Assembly: GCF_014648255.1 (NCBI RefSeq)
Contig: NZ_BMQT01000010.1
Coordinates: 124,001 to 188,000, forward strand
Origin: Nocardioides albus
Lineage (GTDB): Bacteria; Actinomycetota; Actinomycetes; Propionibacteriales; Nocardioidaceae
DNA: 64,000 nt
Direction of reading: 5' to 3'
In this document: positions 42,400 to 51,067 of the stretch, one piece after another
Numbering within the stretch: the stretch's first letter is position 1
Layout of the letters: the number at the start of each line of letters is the position of its first letter
Notes under the pieces: model-generated
Database searches by the model: none
The model's input: the letters and a program-made list of their open reading frames with translations, nothing else
Told to the model about the DNA's origin: nothing
Made by a program: the position numbers and the translations under genes

Positions 42400-44276
42400 T
42401 TCTTCCCGGCGGACTTGTCGGTGGAGGGCTGGGTGGTGGAGAGCGCGGCGACGAAGGCTTCCTGGGGAACCTCGACACGGCCGACCATCTTCATCCGCTT
42501 CTTGCCTTCCTTCTGCTTCTCGAGCAGCTTGCGCTTCCGGGAGATGTCACCGCCGTAGCACTTGGCGAGGACGTCCTTGCGGATGGCGCGGATGGTCTCG
42601 CGGGCGATCACGCGGGCGCCGATGGCGGCCTGGATGGGCACCTCGAACTGCTGCCGCGGGATGAGCTCCTTGAGCTTGCCGGCCATCATCACGCCGTAGC
42701 CGTAGGCGGCCTCACGGTGGACGATCGCGGAGAACGCGTCGACGGGCTCGCCCTGGAGCAGGATGTCGACCTTGACCAGGTCGGCGGCCTGGTCGCCGCT
42801 GAACTCGTAGTTCAGCGAGGCGTACCCCTTGGTCGAGGACTTGAGCTGGTCGAAGAAGTCGAAGGCGATCTCGCCCATCGGGAGGACGTAGCGCATCTCG
42901 ACGCGGTCCTCGGAGAGGTAGTCCATGCCGCCGAGAGTGCCGCGCTTCTTCTGGCACAGCTCCATGATCGTGCCGATGTAGTCGGACGGCGAGAGGATCG
43001 TGGCCTTGACGACCGGCTCGCGGACCTCGCGGATCTTGCCCTCGGGGAACTCCGACGGGTTGGTGACGATGTACTCGGAGCCGTCCTCCATGATCACGTC
43101 GTAGACCACGTTGGGAGCCGTCGAGATGAGGTCGAGGTTGAACTCGCGCTCGAGACGGTCGCGGGTGATCTCCATGTGCAGCAGGCCGAGGAACCCGACG
43201 CGGAAGCCGAAGCCGAGCGCGCCGGAGGTCTCCGGCTCGTACGTCAGGGCCGCGTCGTTGAGCTGCAGCTTGTCGAGCGCCTCGCGCAGCACCGGGTACT
43301 GGTCGCCGTCGATCGGGTAGAGCCCCGCGAATACCATCGGGTTGGGGTGGGAGTAGCCGCCGAGCATCTCCTTGGCCGGACGGTTGTTGCCGGTGACGGT
43401 GTCACCCACGCGCGACTGGCGTACGTCCTTCACACCGGTGATCAGGTAGCCGGTCTCGCCGACGCCGATGTGATCGGCCTTGATCGGCTCCGGGCTGATC
43501 ACACCGAGCTCGAGCATCTCGTGGACCGCGTTGGTCGACATCATCTTGATCTTGTCGCGGTGGGTCAGCTTGCCGTCGAAGACCCGGACGTAGGTGACCA
43601 CGCCGCGGTAGGTGTCGTAGACCGAGTCGAAGATCAGCGCCCGCGCCGGGGCGTCCGGGTCGCCGACGGGCGCCGGCACCTGCCGCACGATCTCGTTGAG
43701 CAGGTTCTCGACGCCGAGACCGGTCTTGGCGGAGGTGAGCAGGACGTCCGAGACGTCGCAGCCGACGAGGTTGGCCAGCTCCACGGCGTACTTCTCGACG
43801 TTGGCCGACGGCAGGTCGATCTTGTTGAGCACCGGGATGATGTGCAGGTCGGCACCCATGGCGAGGTAGAGATTGGCCAGCGTCTGCGCCTCGATGCCCT
43901 GCGCGGCGTCGACCAACAGGATCGCCGCTTCGCATGCCTGGAGCGATCGCGAGACCTCGTAGGTGAAGTCGACGTGTCCGGGGGTGTCGATCATGTTGAG
44001 GATGTACGTGCCCGGCTCGGTGCCGGCCTCGTTGTCCTCCGTCACCGTCCACGGCATGCGGACCGCTTGGGACTTGATCGTGATGCCCCGCTCGCGCTCG
44101 ATGTCCATGCGGTCGAGGTATTGCGCCTTGGCCTCACGTTCGCCGACGACGCCCGTCAGCTGCAGCATCCGGTCGGCCAGCGTCGACTTGCCGTGGTCGA
44201 TGTGGGCGATGATGCAGAAGTTGCGGATGATCGCCGGGTCGGTGGACCCAGGCTTCGGCGCGGAGTTCGTGGGCAC
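42396..44276 (-). CDS. lepA: elongation factor 4 (LepA)
   Basis: LepA/EF4 is a translational GTPase that back-translocates or remodels ribosomes. Visible are IDHGKSTL (G1), RGITIK (G2), DTPGHVDF (G3) and NKIDL (G4), with the LepA-specific C-terminal domain ending in KCYGGDISRKRKLLEKQKEGKKRMK. Length 626 is typical. The GTG at 44276 is used. It is an anchor of the conserved backbone. Confidence 0.97.
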   Translation of the reverse strand: MPTNSAPKPGSTDPAIIRNFCIIAHIDHGKSTLADRMLQLTGVVGEREAKAQYLDRMDIERERGITIKSQAVRMPWTVTEDNEAGTEPGTYILNMIDTPGHVDFTYEVSRSLQACEAAILLVDAAQGIEAQTLANLYLAMGADLHIIPVLNKIDLPSANVEKYAVELANLVGCDVSDVLLTSAKTGLGVENLLNEIVRQVPAPVGDPDAPARALIFDSVYDTYRGVVTYVRVFDGKLTHRDKIKMMSTNAVHEMLELGVISPEPIKADHIGVGETGYLITGVKDVRQSRVGDTVTGNNRPAKEMLGGYSHPNPMVFAGLYPIDGDQYPVLREALDKLQLNDAALTYEPETSGALGFGFRVGFLGLLHMEITRDRLEREFNLDLISTAPNVVYDVIMEDGSEYIVTNPSEFPEGKIREVREPVVKATILSPSDYIGTIMELCQKKRGTLGGMDYLSEDRVEMRYVLPMGEIAFDFFDQLKSSTKGYASLNYEFSGDQAADLVKVDILLQGEPVDAFSAIVHREAAYGYGVMMAGKLKELIPRQQFEVPIQAAIGARVIARETIRAIRKDVLAKCYGGDISRKRKLLEKQKEGKKRMKMVGRVEVPQEAFVAALSTTQPSTDKSAGKK

Positions 44277-44337
44277 GGGCTGCTTTCGCTCTGTGTCTCT
44301 TGAGGGGGACGTACGTCTTCTTTCGATTGTCCCACGC

Positions 44338-45285
44338 TCAGTACTGATGGAACCAAAGCGGCAGCTGAACCGACTCCCCGGGGCAGGTCACGTTGCGGTC
44401 GCGGTTGTTCTCGAGCCACTGCACCATCACCGCAGCGCCGCCCTGGAACATCCAGTCGCCACCGCAGCGCTCCAGGGCTGCGGACCGCGAGCTCTCGCCC
44501 GCCGGACGCCATTCGGGGAGCTGCAGCTGCAGGTCACCGACGATCGGCGTCCACAGCCCCTCGATCGAGTAGACCCCCACCCGCTTCCCGGCATCCCGGT
44601 AGCCGGCGACCGCGCCCGTGACCACCGCCTGGTTCGCGGCGACGTCGTCGGACCACTCCCATACGGCGACCGGCTCGACATCGATCCAGATCGCGGGCGA
44701 CTCGAGCCCGGCACGCTTCATCGTCTCGAGGTTCCACAGCGCCTGCTGGTAGCCGACGTTGGTCAGCCGGCCGATCCTCGTCTCCGGGTCGCCAGGGCCC
44801 TCGCCTCCGTACCTGCGCGTCGTGGCCTCGTCGGGGAACGAGGTGACCGCGTACGCCGAGGTCATCAGCTTGTTCTTCTTCGCCCACTCGACCTGCGAGG
44901 CCAGGCACGGGTTGGGGTGGAACGCTGGGCCGTTGGTGAGCCCGATGATCACGTACTCCGCCGTCTCCAGCGGCATCGGCAACCCCAGCGTCCGACGCTC
45001 CTTGATGCCCATCCCCTTGGGGCACTGCGGCCAGCTCACGTCCCCGCCCTCGACGATGCCGCGATCGTTCGCCGGTGGCAGCGACGGCACCTCGACAGAC
45101 TCCTGCACCGGCGGCGCGAGGCTGGTCGGGACCTCCGCCTCGGAACCCACCCCGGGCTCCGCCTCGGCCCGCACCGAAGGCGACGCCGTTCCCGGCCCGG
45201 CTTCCGGCTCGCCGGCGCAGCCGAAGAGCACCGGCGTCAGCAGGAGCAGCAGCACAGCGGGGAAGGCGTTCGTTCTCGGCCACAT
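44338..45285 (-). CDS. lipoprotein with GH25/DUF1906-like fold
   Basis: A protein of 315 residues with a signal peptide ending V-L-F-G-C, a linker rich in Glu/Pro/Ala, and a TIM-barrel-like domain starting GGDVSWPQCPKG and including GLTNGPAFHPNPC and PAIWIDVEPV. The order resembles the actinobacterial GH25/DUF1906-like family with an acidic D-V-E pair. Enzyme activity is not shown. The start could be GTG 45288; TATCTG upstream would suit a leaderless transcript. Function unknown. Confidence 0.78.
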   Translation of the reverse strand: MWPRTNAFPAVLLLLLTPVLFGCAGEPEAGPGTASPSVRAEAEPGVGSEAEVPTSLAPPVQESVEVPSLPPANDRGIVEGGDVSWPQCPKGMGIKERRTLGLPMPLETAEYVIIGLTNGPAFHPNPCLASQVEWAKKNKLMTSAYAVTSFPDEATTRRYGGEGPGDPETRIGRLTNVGYQQALWNLETMKRAGLESPAIWIDVEPVAVWEWSDDVAANQAVVTGAVAGYRDAGKRVGVYSIEGLWTPIVGDLQLQLPEWRPAGESSRSAALERCGGDWMFQGGAAVMVQWLENNRDRNVTCPGESVQLPLWFHQY

Positions 45286-45317
45286 CACCGCAGATACTGC
45301 CACCCGACCCCAGCAGG

Positions 45318-45686
45318 TCACACCTGGGTGAAATCGTCTCCCATCACCGGCCGGATCTCGATCGGCTCGCCGAGGACCGCGACGATCCGCGAGACGATGT
45401 CGATCGCGCGCTCCTGGCTGGCCACGTCGATGACCGCGAAGCTGGCCAGCACCTCCTTCAGCTCCGCGAACGGCCCGTCGGTGGCGACCGGCCCGTTCGC
45501 GCCTGGGCGCACCGTGACCGAGACCGCCGGATGCCCCAGCCCTTCGGTGCTGACCAGCTCACCGTTGGCGACCAGCTCCTCCTCGAACCGCTGATACTCC
45601 GCGAACGCCGCAAGGGCTTCGTCCGAGGCCGTGTCGGAGGCTTCCCACGCATCGGCAGGGGTGTATCCCAGCAACAGGTATTTCAT
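45318..45686 (-). CDS. DGPF (YCII-like) protein, ECF42 partner
   Basis: A 122-residue YCII-type protein with the defining D-G-P-F in ATDGPFAELKE. DGPF proteins are the conserved partners and targets of ECF42 sigma factors. Here it is transcribed divergently from such a sigma gene, with 38 bp between starts. A TGTCGA, matching the ECF42 -35 motif, lies 34 bp upstream of its ATG. Its own role is unknown. Confidence 0.88.
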   Translation of the reverse strand: MKYLLLGYTPADAWEASDTASDEALAAFAEYQRFEEELVANGELVSTEGLGHPAVSVTVRPGANGPVATDGPFAELKEVLASFAVIDVASQERAIDIVSRIVAVLGEPIEIRPVMGDDFTQV

Positions 45687-45690
45687 GCCC

Positions 45691-45725
45691 CGAAACTAGT
45701 CCCTCGAAACTAGTCTCTATCGACA
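45691..45725. promoter_or_regulatory. ECF42-type promoter and CGAAACTAGTC repeat
   Basis: CGAAACTAGTC occurs twice in direct orientation (45691-45701 and 45705-45715), containing the palindrome ACTAGT. On the minus strand TGTCGA (45725-45720) matches the -35 motif reported for ECF42 target promoters and overlaps the sigma gene's start codon. The -10 is not clear. The repeated element may bind a regulator of this divergent pair. Confidence 0.6.
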
Positions 45726-46999
45726 TGACCGGACCAGCGGCGCTCGAGGATCTCCTCCGAATCGAGGCGCCGTACGTCCTGAGCGCTCTGGTGCGCCGTT
45801 TCGGACGGTTCGAGACCGCTGAGGACGCCGTCCAGGAGGCGCTGCTGGACGCCAGCGTCCAGTGGGCACGGGACGGCGTACCGGAGAACCCGCGCTCCTG
45901 GCTGACCCGGATCGGCTACCGCCGCATGGTCGACCTGCTCCGCTCCGAGCAGGCCGCCCACCGCCGCGAGCTCCAGGTCGGGGTCACCGACGCGGTCGCA
46001 CCGGCCGGCCCGGCGGCAGCGACCGACGACAGCCTCACACTGTTGCTGCTGTGCTGCCATCCGGCGCTGTCACGGACCGGGCAGGTCGCGCTCACGCTGC
46101 GCGCAGTGGGTGGGCTGACGACGGCCGAGATCGCCCACGCGTACGGGGTCCCGGAGACCACGATGGGCACCCGGATCAGCCGAGCGAAGCAGACGCTGCG
46201 CAAGGCCGGCGCCCGCTTCGCACCGCCTGAGGGGGCCGAGCTGGCAGAGCGGATCGGCGCCGTGCTCGACGTGCTCTACCTGGCCTTCAACGAGGGCTAC
46301 ACCGCCACCGCCGGCGCCGACCTGGGCCGGGTCGACCTGGCGCGCGAGTCCATCCGGCTCACCCGGATGCTCGTCCGGATCGCTCCCGGCGAGCCCGAGG
46401 CCGCCGGCCTGTTGGCACTGATGCTGCTCACCGAGGCGCGCCGGCCCGCACGCACCTCCGCAGAGCTCGGCCTGGTGCCGCTGGCCGAGCAGGACCGTAC
46501 GCAGTGGGATCGCGCGCTGGTCGACGAAGGGCTGGCTGTGCTCGCTGAGGTGTGGCGTCCGGATGGTCCCGGTCCGTTCCGGCTCCAGGCCGCGATCGCG
46601 GCGGTGCACGCCCGCGCGGAGTCCGCGGCCAACACCGACTGGCGCGAGATCCTCGGCCTCTACCTGCTGCTGGAACGTACGCTGCCCACCGCCCCGGTCC
46701 GTCTGGGCAGGGTGGTCGCCGCGGCCCACGCGTTCGGGCCCGCGGTCGGTCTGCGGCTGCTGGACGAGCTCGACGCCGAGCACGGCCTCGCCGGCGATCC
46801 GCTGACCGCGCAGCGGGTCCTGGCGGTGCGGGCGCACCTGCTGGACCAGCGGCACGATCCGGCCGCAGCCGCCCAGTTCCGGGCGGCTGCGGACCTGACC
46901 GCCAACGAGGCCGAACGCGACTACCTGCTGCGGCGCGCGGATCAGGCCCGCGCTGATCAAGCCCGCGCTGATCAGACTCGGGTCATCGTCGACTCGTAG
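45725..46999 (+). CDS. ECF42-type sigma factor with C-terminal extension
   Basis: A 424-residue sigma factor. The N-terminal 170 residues hold sigma-2 (FETAEDAVQEALLDASVQW) and sigma-4 (LTTAEIAHAYGVPETTMGTRISRAKQTL). A long C-terminal extension follows, with helix-rich TPR-like repeats as known for ECF42; it is required for activity in characterised members. No anti-sigma gene is nearby; regulation is probably through the extension. The C terminus contains a 15-bp tandem repeat giving D-Q-A-R-A three times. It overlaps the convergent gene by 28 bp. Confidence 0.9.
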   Translation: MTGPAALEDLLRIEAPYVLSALVRRFGRFETAEDAVQEALLDASVQWARDGVPENPRSWLTRIGYRRMVDLLRSEQAAHRRELQVGVTDAVAPAGPAAATDDSLTLLLLCCHPALSRTGQVALTLRAVGGLTTAEIAHAYGVPETTMGTRISRAKQTLRKAGARFAPPEGAELAERIGAVLDVLYLAFNEGYTATAGADLGRVDLARESIRLTRMLVRIAPGEPEAAGLLALMLLTEARRPARTSAELGLVPLAEQDRTQWDRALVDEGLAVLAEVWRPDGPGPFRLQAAIAAVHARAESAANTDWREILGLYLLLERTLPTAPVRLGRVVAAAHAFGPAVGLRLLDELDAEHGLAGDPLTAQRVLAVRAHLLDQRHDPAAAAQFRAAADLTANEAERDYLLRRADQARADQARADQTRVIVDS

Positions 47000-47415
47000 C
47001 CGCCCTGGCCGGCGTAGTCCCACTCGCCGGTCATGACGTCGCCGGTCTTGTCGAAGGTGCCGACGAACTTCACCGGTGAGCCCTTCTCCCCACCCCAGAT
47101 CGTCAGGGTGTCGCCGTCGAGCTCGTAGACGTAGTCGAGGGTGGCGCCGGTGTTGTCGTAGTAGCGCGAGTGCACGTCGGCGCTCGGCTCCTCACCGAAC
47201 GGACGCAGGTTGCCGATCACCTCGATCCCCGTCGTGACCTGCCCGAACTGCTCGAGACGGACGTCCTGGAGCAGGAAGTAGCCGCCTTCCATCCAGCGGT
47301 AGGTGACCTCGCCCTCCGCGCCGCCGGTCACCTTCCAGGTGCCGATGAGCCGGTCCAGGGCGCGGATGCCGGGGCTCGGTGCGGGCAGCGCGGGCATGGC
47401 GTACTCGTCGTTCAT
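46972..47415 (-). CDS. DUF1579-like protein
   Basis: A 147-residue protein resembling DUF1579: LDRLIGTWKVTGGAEGEVTYRWMEGGYFLLQDV followed by GDTLTIWGGEKGSPVKFVG, a lipocalin-like beta barrel in outline. ATG at 47415 follows GAGGAG. Function unknown. Its 3' end overlaps the sigma gene on the other strand by 28 bp. Confidence 0.82.
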   Translation of the reverse strand: MNDEYAMPALPAPSPGIRALDRLIGTWKVTGGAEGEVTYRWMEGGYFLLQDVRLEQFGQVTTGIEVIGNLRPFGEEPSADVHSRYYDNTGATLDYVYELDGDTLTIWGGEKGSPVKFVGTFDKTGDVMTGEWDYAGQGGYESTMTRV

Positions 47416-47497
47416 GGTGTCGCTCCTCTTGCGCGGCCGGCGTCTCCGGCCTTCACCCCTTCTCTCGGAGCCCTTCCGGCGATCTCGACATCCGCGG

Positions 47498-47572
47498 GAA
47501 AGAAATGTTTCTTTCGCCCGCTGCGGACCCCCACCACGTACCTGTTCACCGACACGACCCCCGGAACTCACC
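47498..47572 (+). promoter_or_regulatory. possible terminator and PHO-box-like repeats before phoD
   Basis: GAAAGAAA-TG-TTTCTTTC (47498-47515) is a small perfect stem. Further on GTTCACC (47544) and ACTCACC (47566) are exactly 22 bp apart, two turns, with a weak CGACCCC at the midpoint (47555). Direct 11-bp repeats of GTTCACC define PhoP sites in Streptomyces. The match is weak, and only the gene downstream (PhoD) makes it interesting. Confidence 0.3.
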
Positions 47573-47604
47573 GGTCGTTCGGGCGGCATCGGCAGGTTGT
47601 GCGC

Positions 47605-49164
47605 ATGACCCGACTCAACCGCCGCTCCGTCCTCGGCCTCGGTGCCGCCGCCGGTGCCGGACTCGTCGTCCCCACGACCGCAGCAGCAGTCCCGGCCGCC
47701 CCCGCATTCGTACGGGGCAACCGCCCGTCTCTCACCCACGGCGTCCAGTCGGGCGACGTCGGCGCCCGGGGCGGCGTCTTGTGGAGTCGCGCCGACAAGA
47801 CGTCGCGCCTCGTCGCGGAGATCTCGGCCGACGAGTCCTTCCGTCGAGCCCGCCCGGTCAACGGACCGGTGGTGACCGCGAGGAGCGACTTCACCGGAGA
47901 GCTGAAGGTCCACGGCCTCGAGCCCGGACGCGACTACTTCTACCGGGTCCGCGCCGTCGCCCCCGACGACCCGCGACGCGGCAGCGCCTGGGAGCTGGGG
48001 CGACTGCGTACGGCACCGAGCACTCGCCAGGACATCCGCTTCCTGTGGTCCGGCGACATCGCCGGCCAGGGCTGGGGCGCCAACCCCGACTTCGGTGGCT
48101 TCCGGATCGCGCCCGCGATGGCAGCGCGCGAGGCCGACTTCTTCCTGAGCTCCGGCGACAACGTCTACGCCGACGGCCCGCTCACCTCGACCGTGCCTCT
48201 TCCCGACGGAGGGGTCTGGAACAACATCCTCACCGAGGAGAAGCACAAGGTCGCCGAGACGCTGGCCGAGTTCCGTGGTCAGTACGCCTACAACATGCTC
48301 GCCGACAACTGGCGCGCCTTCCTCGCCCAGACGCCGATCGTGGCGCAGTGGGACGACCACGAGGTCACCAACAACTGGTATCCCGGCGAGATCCTGCCCG
48401 ACGACGGCCGCTACGCCGAGCGTCGCGTCGACGTCCTCGCGGCCCGCGCCAAGCAGGCCTTCCACGAGTACATCCCGGTCGGCACCGCCTCCCCCGACCC
48501 CGACGGGCGGATCTACCGCAAGCTCTCCTACGGTCCGCTGATGGACCTCTTCGTCCTCGACATGCGCACCCACAAGGACACCAACACGACCAACGGCGAG
48601 ACGAGCGCCGACGGCGGCGTCCTCGGCGAGCGCCAGACGAGGTGGCTCCTGCGCGAGCTGGCCGCCTCCCGGGCCACCTGGAAGGTCATCGCCGCCGACC
48701 TGCCGATCGGCCTGGTCGTCCCCGACGGCACCCTGCAGGAGGGCATCTCCCAGGGCGACGCCGGCGCCCCGCTCGGGCGTGAGCTCGACATCGCGAAGGT
48801 GCTCACCGGGCTCAAGCGCCTCGGCATCCGCAACCACGTCTGGCTGACCGCCGATGTCCACTACACGGCCGCGCACTCCTACGACCCCAGCCGCGCCGCC
48901 TACCAGGACTTCGACCCGTTCTGGGAGTTCGTCTCCGGTCCGCTCAACGCCGGCGCCTTCGGTCCGAACAAGCTGGACGCCACCTTCGGCCCGGCCGCCG
49001 AGTTCGTCGCGGCGCCCCCGGTCGCCAACGCCTCACCGGCCGACGGATTCCAGTTCTTCGGCGAGGTCGAGATCGACGGACGTACGCAGCAGCTGACCGT
49101 CACGCTGCGCGACATCGACGGCGGCGCTCTTTTTACCAAGACGCTGGACCCGAGTCTCCGCTAG
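47605..49164 (+). CDS. phoD: PhoD-type alkaline phosphatase, Tat-exported
   Basis: A secreted phosphodiesterase/alkaline phosphatase of 519 residues. The N-terminal RLNRRSVLGLG with a following hydrophobic stretch is a Tat signal, suited to a metal-loaded enzyme. After an N-terminal beta domain (LKVHGLEPGRDYFYRVR), metal-ligand motifs SGDNVYADG, WDDHEVTNNW and ADVHYTAA are seen as in PhoD. It releases phosphate from diesters outside the cell, usually under phosphate starvation. Confidence 0.92.
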   Translation: MTRLNRRSVLGLGAAAGAGLVVPTTAAAVPAAPAFVRGNRPSLTHGVQSGDVGARGGVLWSRADKTSRLVAEISADESFRRARPVNGPVVTARSDFTGELKVHGLEPGRDYFYRVRAVAPDDPRRGSAWELGRLRTAPSTRQDIRFLWSGDIAGQGWGANPDFGGFRIAPAMAAREADFFLSSGDNVYADGPLTSTVPLPDGGVWNNILTEEKHKVAETLAEFRGQYAYNMLADNWRAFLAQTPIVAQWDDHEVTNNWYPGEILPDDGRYAERRVDVLAARAKQAFHEYIPVGTASPDPDGRIYRKLSYGPLMDLFVLDMRTHKDTNTTNGETSADGGVLGERQTRWLLRELAASRATWKVIAADLPIGLVVPDGTLQEGISQGDAGAPLGRELDIAKVLTGLKRLGIRNHVWLTADVHYTAAHSYDPSRAAYQDFDPFWEFVSGPLNAGAFGPNKLDATFGPAAEFVAAPPVANASPADGFQFFGEVEIDGRTQQLTVTLRDIDGGALFTKTLDPSLR

Positions 49165-49212
49165 GGTCCGTCTGGCCATCTCCCGTTCGGGCCCAGGAGG
49201 ACCAGCCAGACC

Positions 49213-49524
49213 ATGAGCGAGATCCATGTCGTCCCCAAGGACATGAAGGCAGCCATCACGGTCGCCACAGAAGCCGAGAGCAGCGTACGCAAGGCCGACT
49301 CCGCCGGCCATCTGAGCAAGGCGCAGGGCGCGGTGCCCGGGGCGGAGTCGGTCAACTACATGTCCGAGCTCGGCACCAGCTGGACCAACGAGACCAAGGC
49401 CGCCGCCGACAGCTCCCAGAAGCTCGCCACGGAGATGCAGAACGCGCTCAACCAATACCAGACCGCCGACGCCGCGGCAGCGGCCGCAGGGGCCGCCGCC
49501 GGCGGCGCCCTGGGCGGCAACTGA
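49213..49524 (+). CDS. small WXG/ESX-like secretion partner
   Basis: A 103-residue helical protein with a T-S-W in SELGTSWTNE near the middle and an Ala/Gly-rich C terminus. Size, helical pattern and position directly before a WXG-type toxin suggest a type VII-linked partner or chaperone. It overlaps the toxin start by one base (TGATG). The strict W-x-G is not present, so the family is uncertain. Confidence 0.65.
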   Translation: MSEIHVVPKDMKAAITVATEAESSVRKADSAGHLSKAQGAVPGAESVNYMSELGTSWTNETKAAADSSQKLATEMQNALNQYQTADAAAAAAGAAAGGALGGN

Positions 49525-50573
49525 TGCCGATCAGCTTCGGCCAGGTCAAGACCTGGAAAGCCGCACCCCTCGGCGACGCCGGCGACGGACTCAAAGCCGA
49601 CCTCCGCAACCTCGAGACCAGCCGCGACGAACTCGAAGCAGGCGGCGTACCCAAATCCTGGACAGGCCTCGCCGCCGACGCAGCCCGCACCCAACGCGAC
49701 ACCCTCGTCACCAACCTCACCACCCACATCACCGGCAAACAACAGATGCAGAAAGCGCTCTACAACGCCGAGACCGAGGTCGAAGCCATCGAACGCCTCG
49801 TCCAAGGCATCCTCGACCGCGCCAAGACCCACGACTTCAAAGTCAGCGACGACGGCACCGTCACCGACACCTCCACACCCCCCACCTTCACCAACCGCTT
49901 CGAAGCCGAAGAATGGGGCAACAGCCGCAACCACACCGCCCAAGAGATCGCCGACGACGTCACCGCCGCACTCGCCAAAGCCGCCGGTGTCGACGCCCTC
50001 CTCACCGACGCCATCCCTGCCGGGATCGACGACGGCCTCGACGACACTCGCAGAGAGCGTGGAATGGCCTCTCCCGAGGTCGCCGAGCGGTGGGCACAGC
50101 TCACCGACGCCGAGCGCAAGGCGATCATCGACCAGAAGATCGAGGAGCTCGCCGAGGAGTACGGCCTCGAGGTCGAGGACATCATCTGGGACGACACGAT
50201 GAGCGGAAACGGATCGTGGAGCGAGGGCGAGAAGGCCGTACGCCTCAACCCCGACCGGCTCGACGACCCCGACCTCCTGCACACCGTGGCCCACGAGATG
50301 CGGCACGCGCGCCAGCACGAGGCGATCCGCGACGAGAACGACTGGCAGTTCTGGTGGGAGGACGACCCCTTCGACGAGCACCGCGAAGACGGCATCACCG
50401 AGGAGCAGACCAACGACTGGGAGGAGAACTTCGAGAACTACAAGCCCTCCTCCCCCGACTACGACGCCTACTACAACCAACCGGTCGAGGTCGACGCCCG
50501 GAAGACCGGCCGCGAATACCTTGACAACGTGACACCCGAAGAGCTCGACCGTCTCCTGAAGGAGTCGAAATGA
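49524..50573 (+). CDS. WXG-type metalloprotease toxin A
   Basis: A 349-residue modular protein. Residues 1-100 form a WXG-type helical hairpin (S-W46-T-G48 followed by AADAA), typical of proteins exported by a type VII system. The C-terminal domain carries H257-E258-x-x-H261 (AHEMRH) and a conserved E322 in QPVEVDA, together a probable zinc centre like those of metalloprotease polymorphic toxins. The domain is rich in D, E and W (WQFWWEDDPFDEH). The next gene overlaps its stop (ATGA) and is the candidate immunity gene. Activity inferred. Confidence 0.8.
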   Translation: MPISFGQVKTWKAAPLGDAGDGLKADLRNLETSRDELEAGGVPKSWTGLAADAARTQRDTLVTNLTTHITGKQQMQKALYNAETEVEAIERLVQGILDRAKTHDFKVSDDGTVTDTSTPPTFTNRFEAEEWGNSRNHTAQEIADDVTAALAKAAGVDALLTDAIPAGIDDGLDDTRRERGMASPEVAERWAQLTDAERKAIIDQKIEELAEEYGLEVEDIIWDDTMSGNGSWSEGEKAVRLNPDRLDDPDLLHTVAHEMRHARQHEAIRDENDWQFWWEDDPFDEHREDGITEEQTNDWEENFENYKPSSPDYDAYYNQPVEVDARKTGREYLDNVTPEELDRLLKESK

Positions 50574-51067
50574 CGACGTACGCCGACCTGGTCACCGCCT
50601 ACCTCGACGACCCCGGTCCGGAGACCCTGGCTCCGCTTCGCCGCGCGGTCCGCAACTCCGCCAACTTCACCATCGATCTCGACCTGGGCTCGATCGACAA
50701 GCTGCTCGCCGAGGGCGCCTACGCCGAGGCCGCGACCGCGCTGCGGGCGCTCATGCCCGGGGCGATCTTCAGCCCCTCTGCCCACCTGCGCCTGGCGGCC
50801 GCTCTGGAGCGCTCCGGCGAGGAGCGCTCCGCCGCCCGCGAGCGGCAGGTCGCCAGCGCCGCCCTGCGTAGCATCCGGGCGACCGGTGACGGCTCCGCGG
50901 AGCACCCCTGGACGGTGCTGCGGGTCAACGACGAGTACGACCTGCTCCGGGCCCTCGACAAGGTGCCCGGGCGGCAGGACCTCCTCGAGGCCGACGGGCG
51001 ACGGATCGACCGCCACACCTGCACTGACGGGACGCTCGTCCACTTCGACGCGACCACGCTGGTCTGA
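50570..51067 (+). CDS. candidate immunity protein for toxin A
   Basis: A 165-residue protein with helical repeats (YAEAATALRAL, FSPSAHLRLAAALERSG), like TPR-type immunity proteins. It overlaps the toxin A stop (ATGA) and the toxin B start (TGATG). No signal peptide, so cytoplasmic. Its last residues, CTDGTLVHFDATTLV, are matched by a remnant behind toxin B, which supports its role as the partner of this toxin family. Immunity function is inferred from position. Confidence 0.65.
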   Translation: MTTYADLVTAYLDDPGPETLAPLRRAVRNSANFTIDLDLGSIDKLLAEGAYAEAATALRALMPGAIFSPSAHLRLAAALERSGEERSAARERQVASAALRSIRATGDGSAEHPWTVLRVNDEYDLLRALDKVPGRQDLLEADGRRIDRHTCTDGTLVHFDATTLV

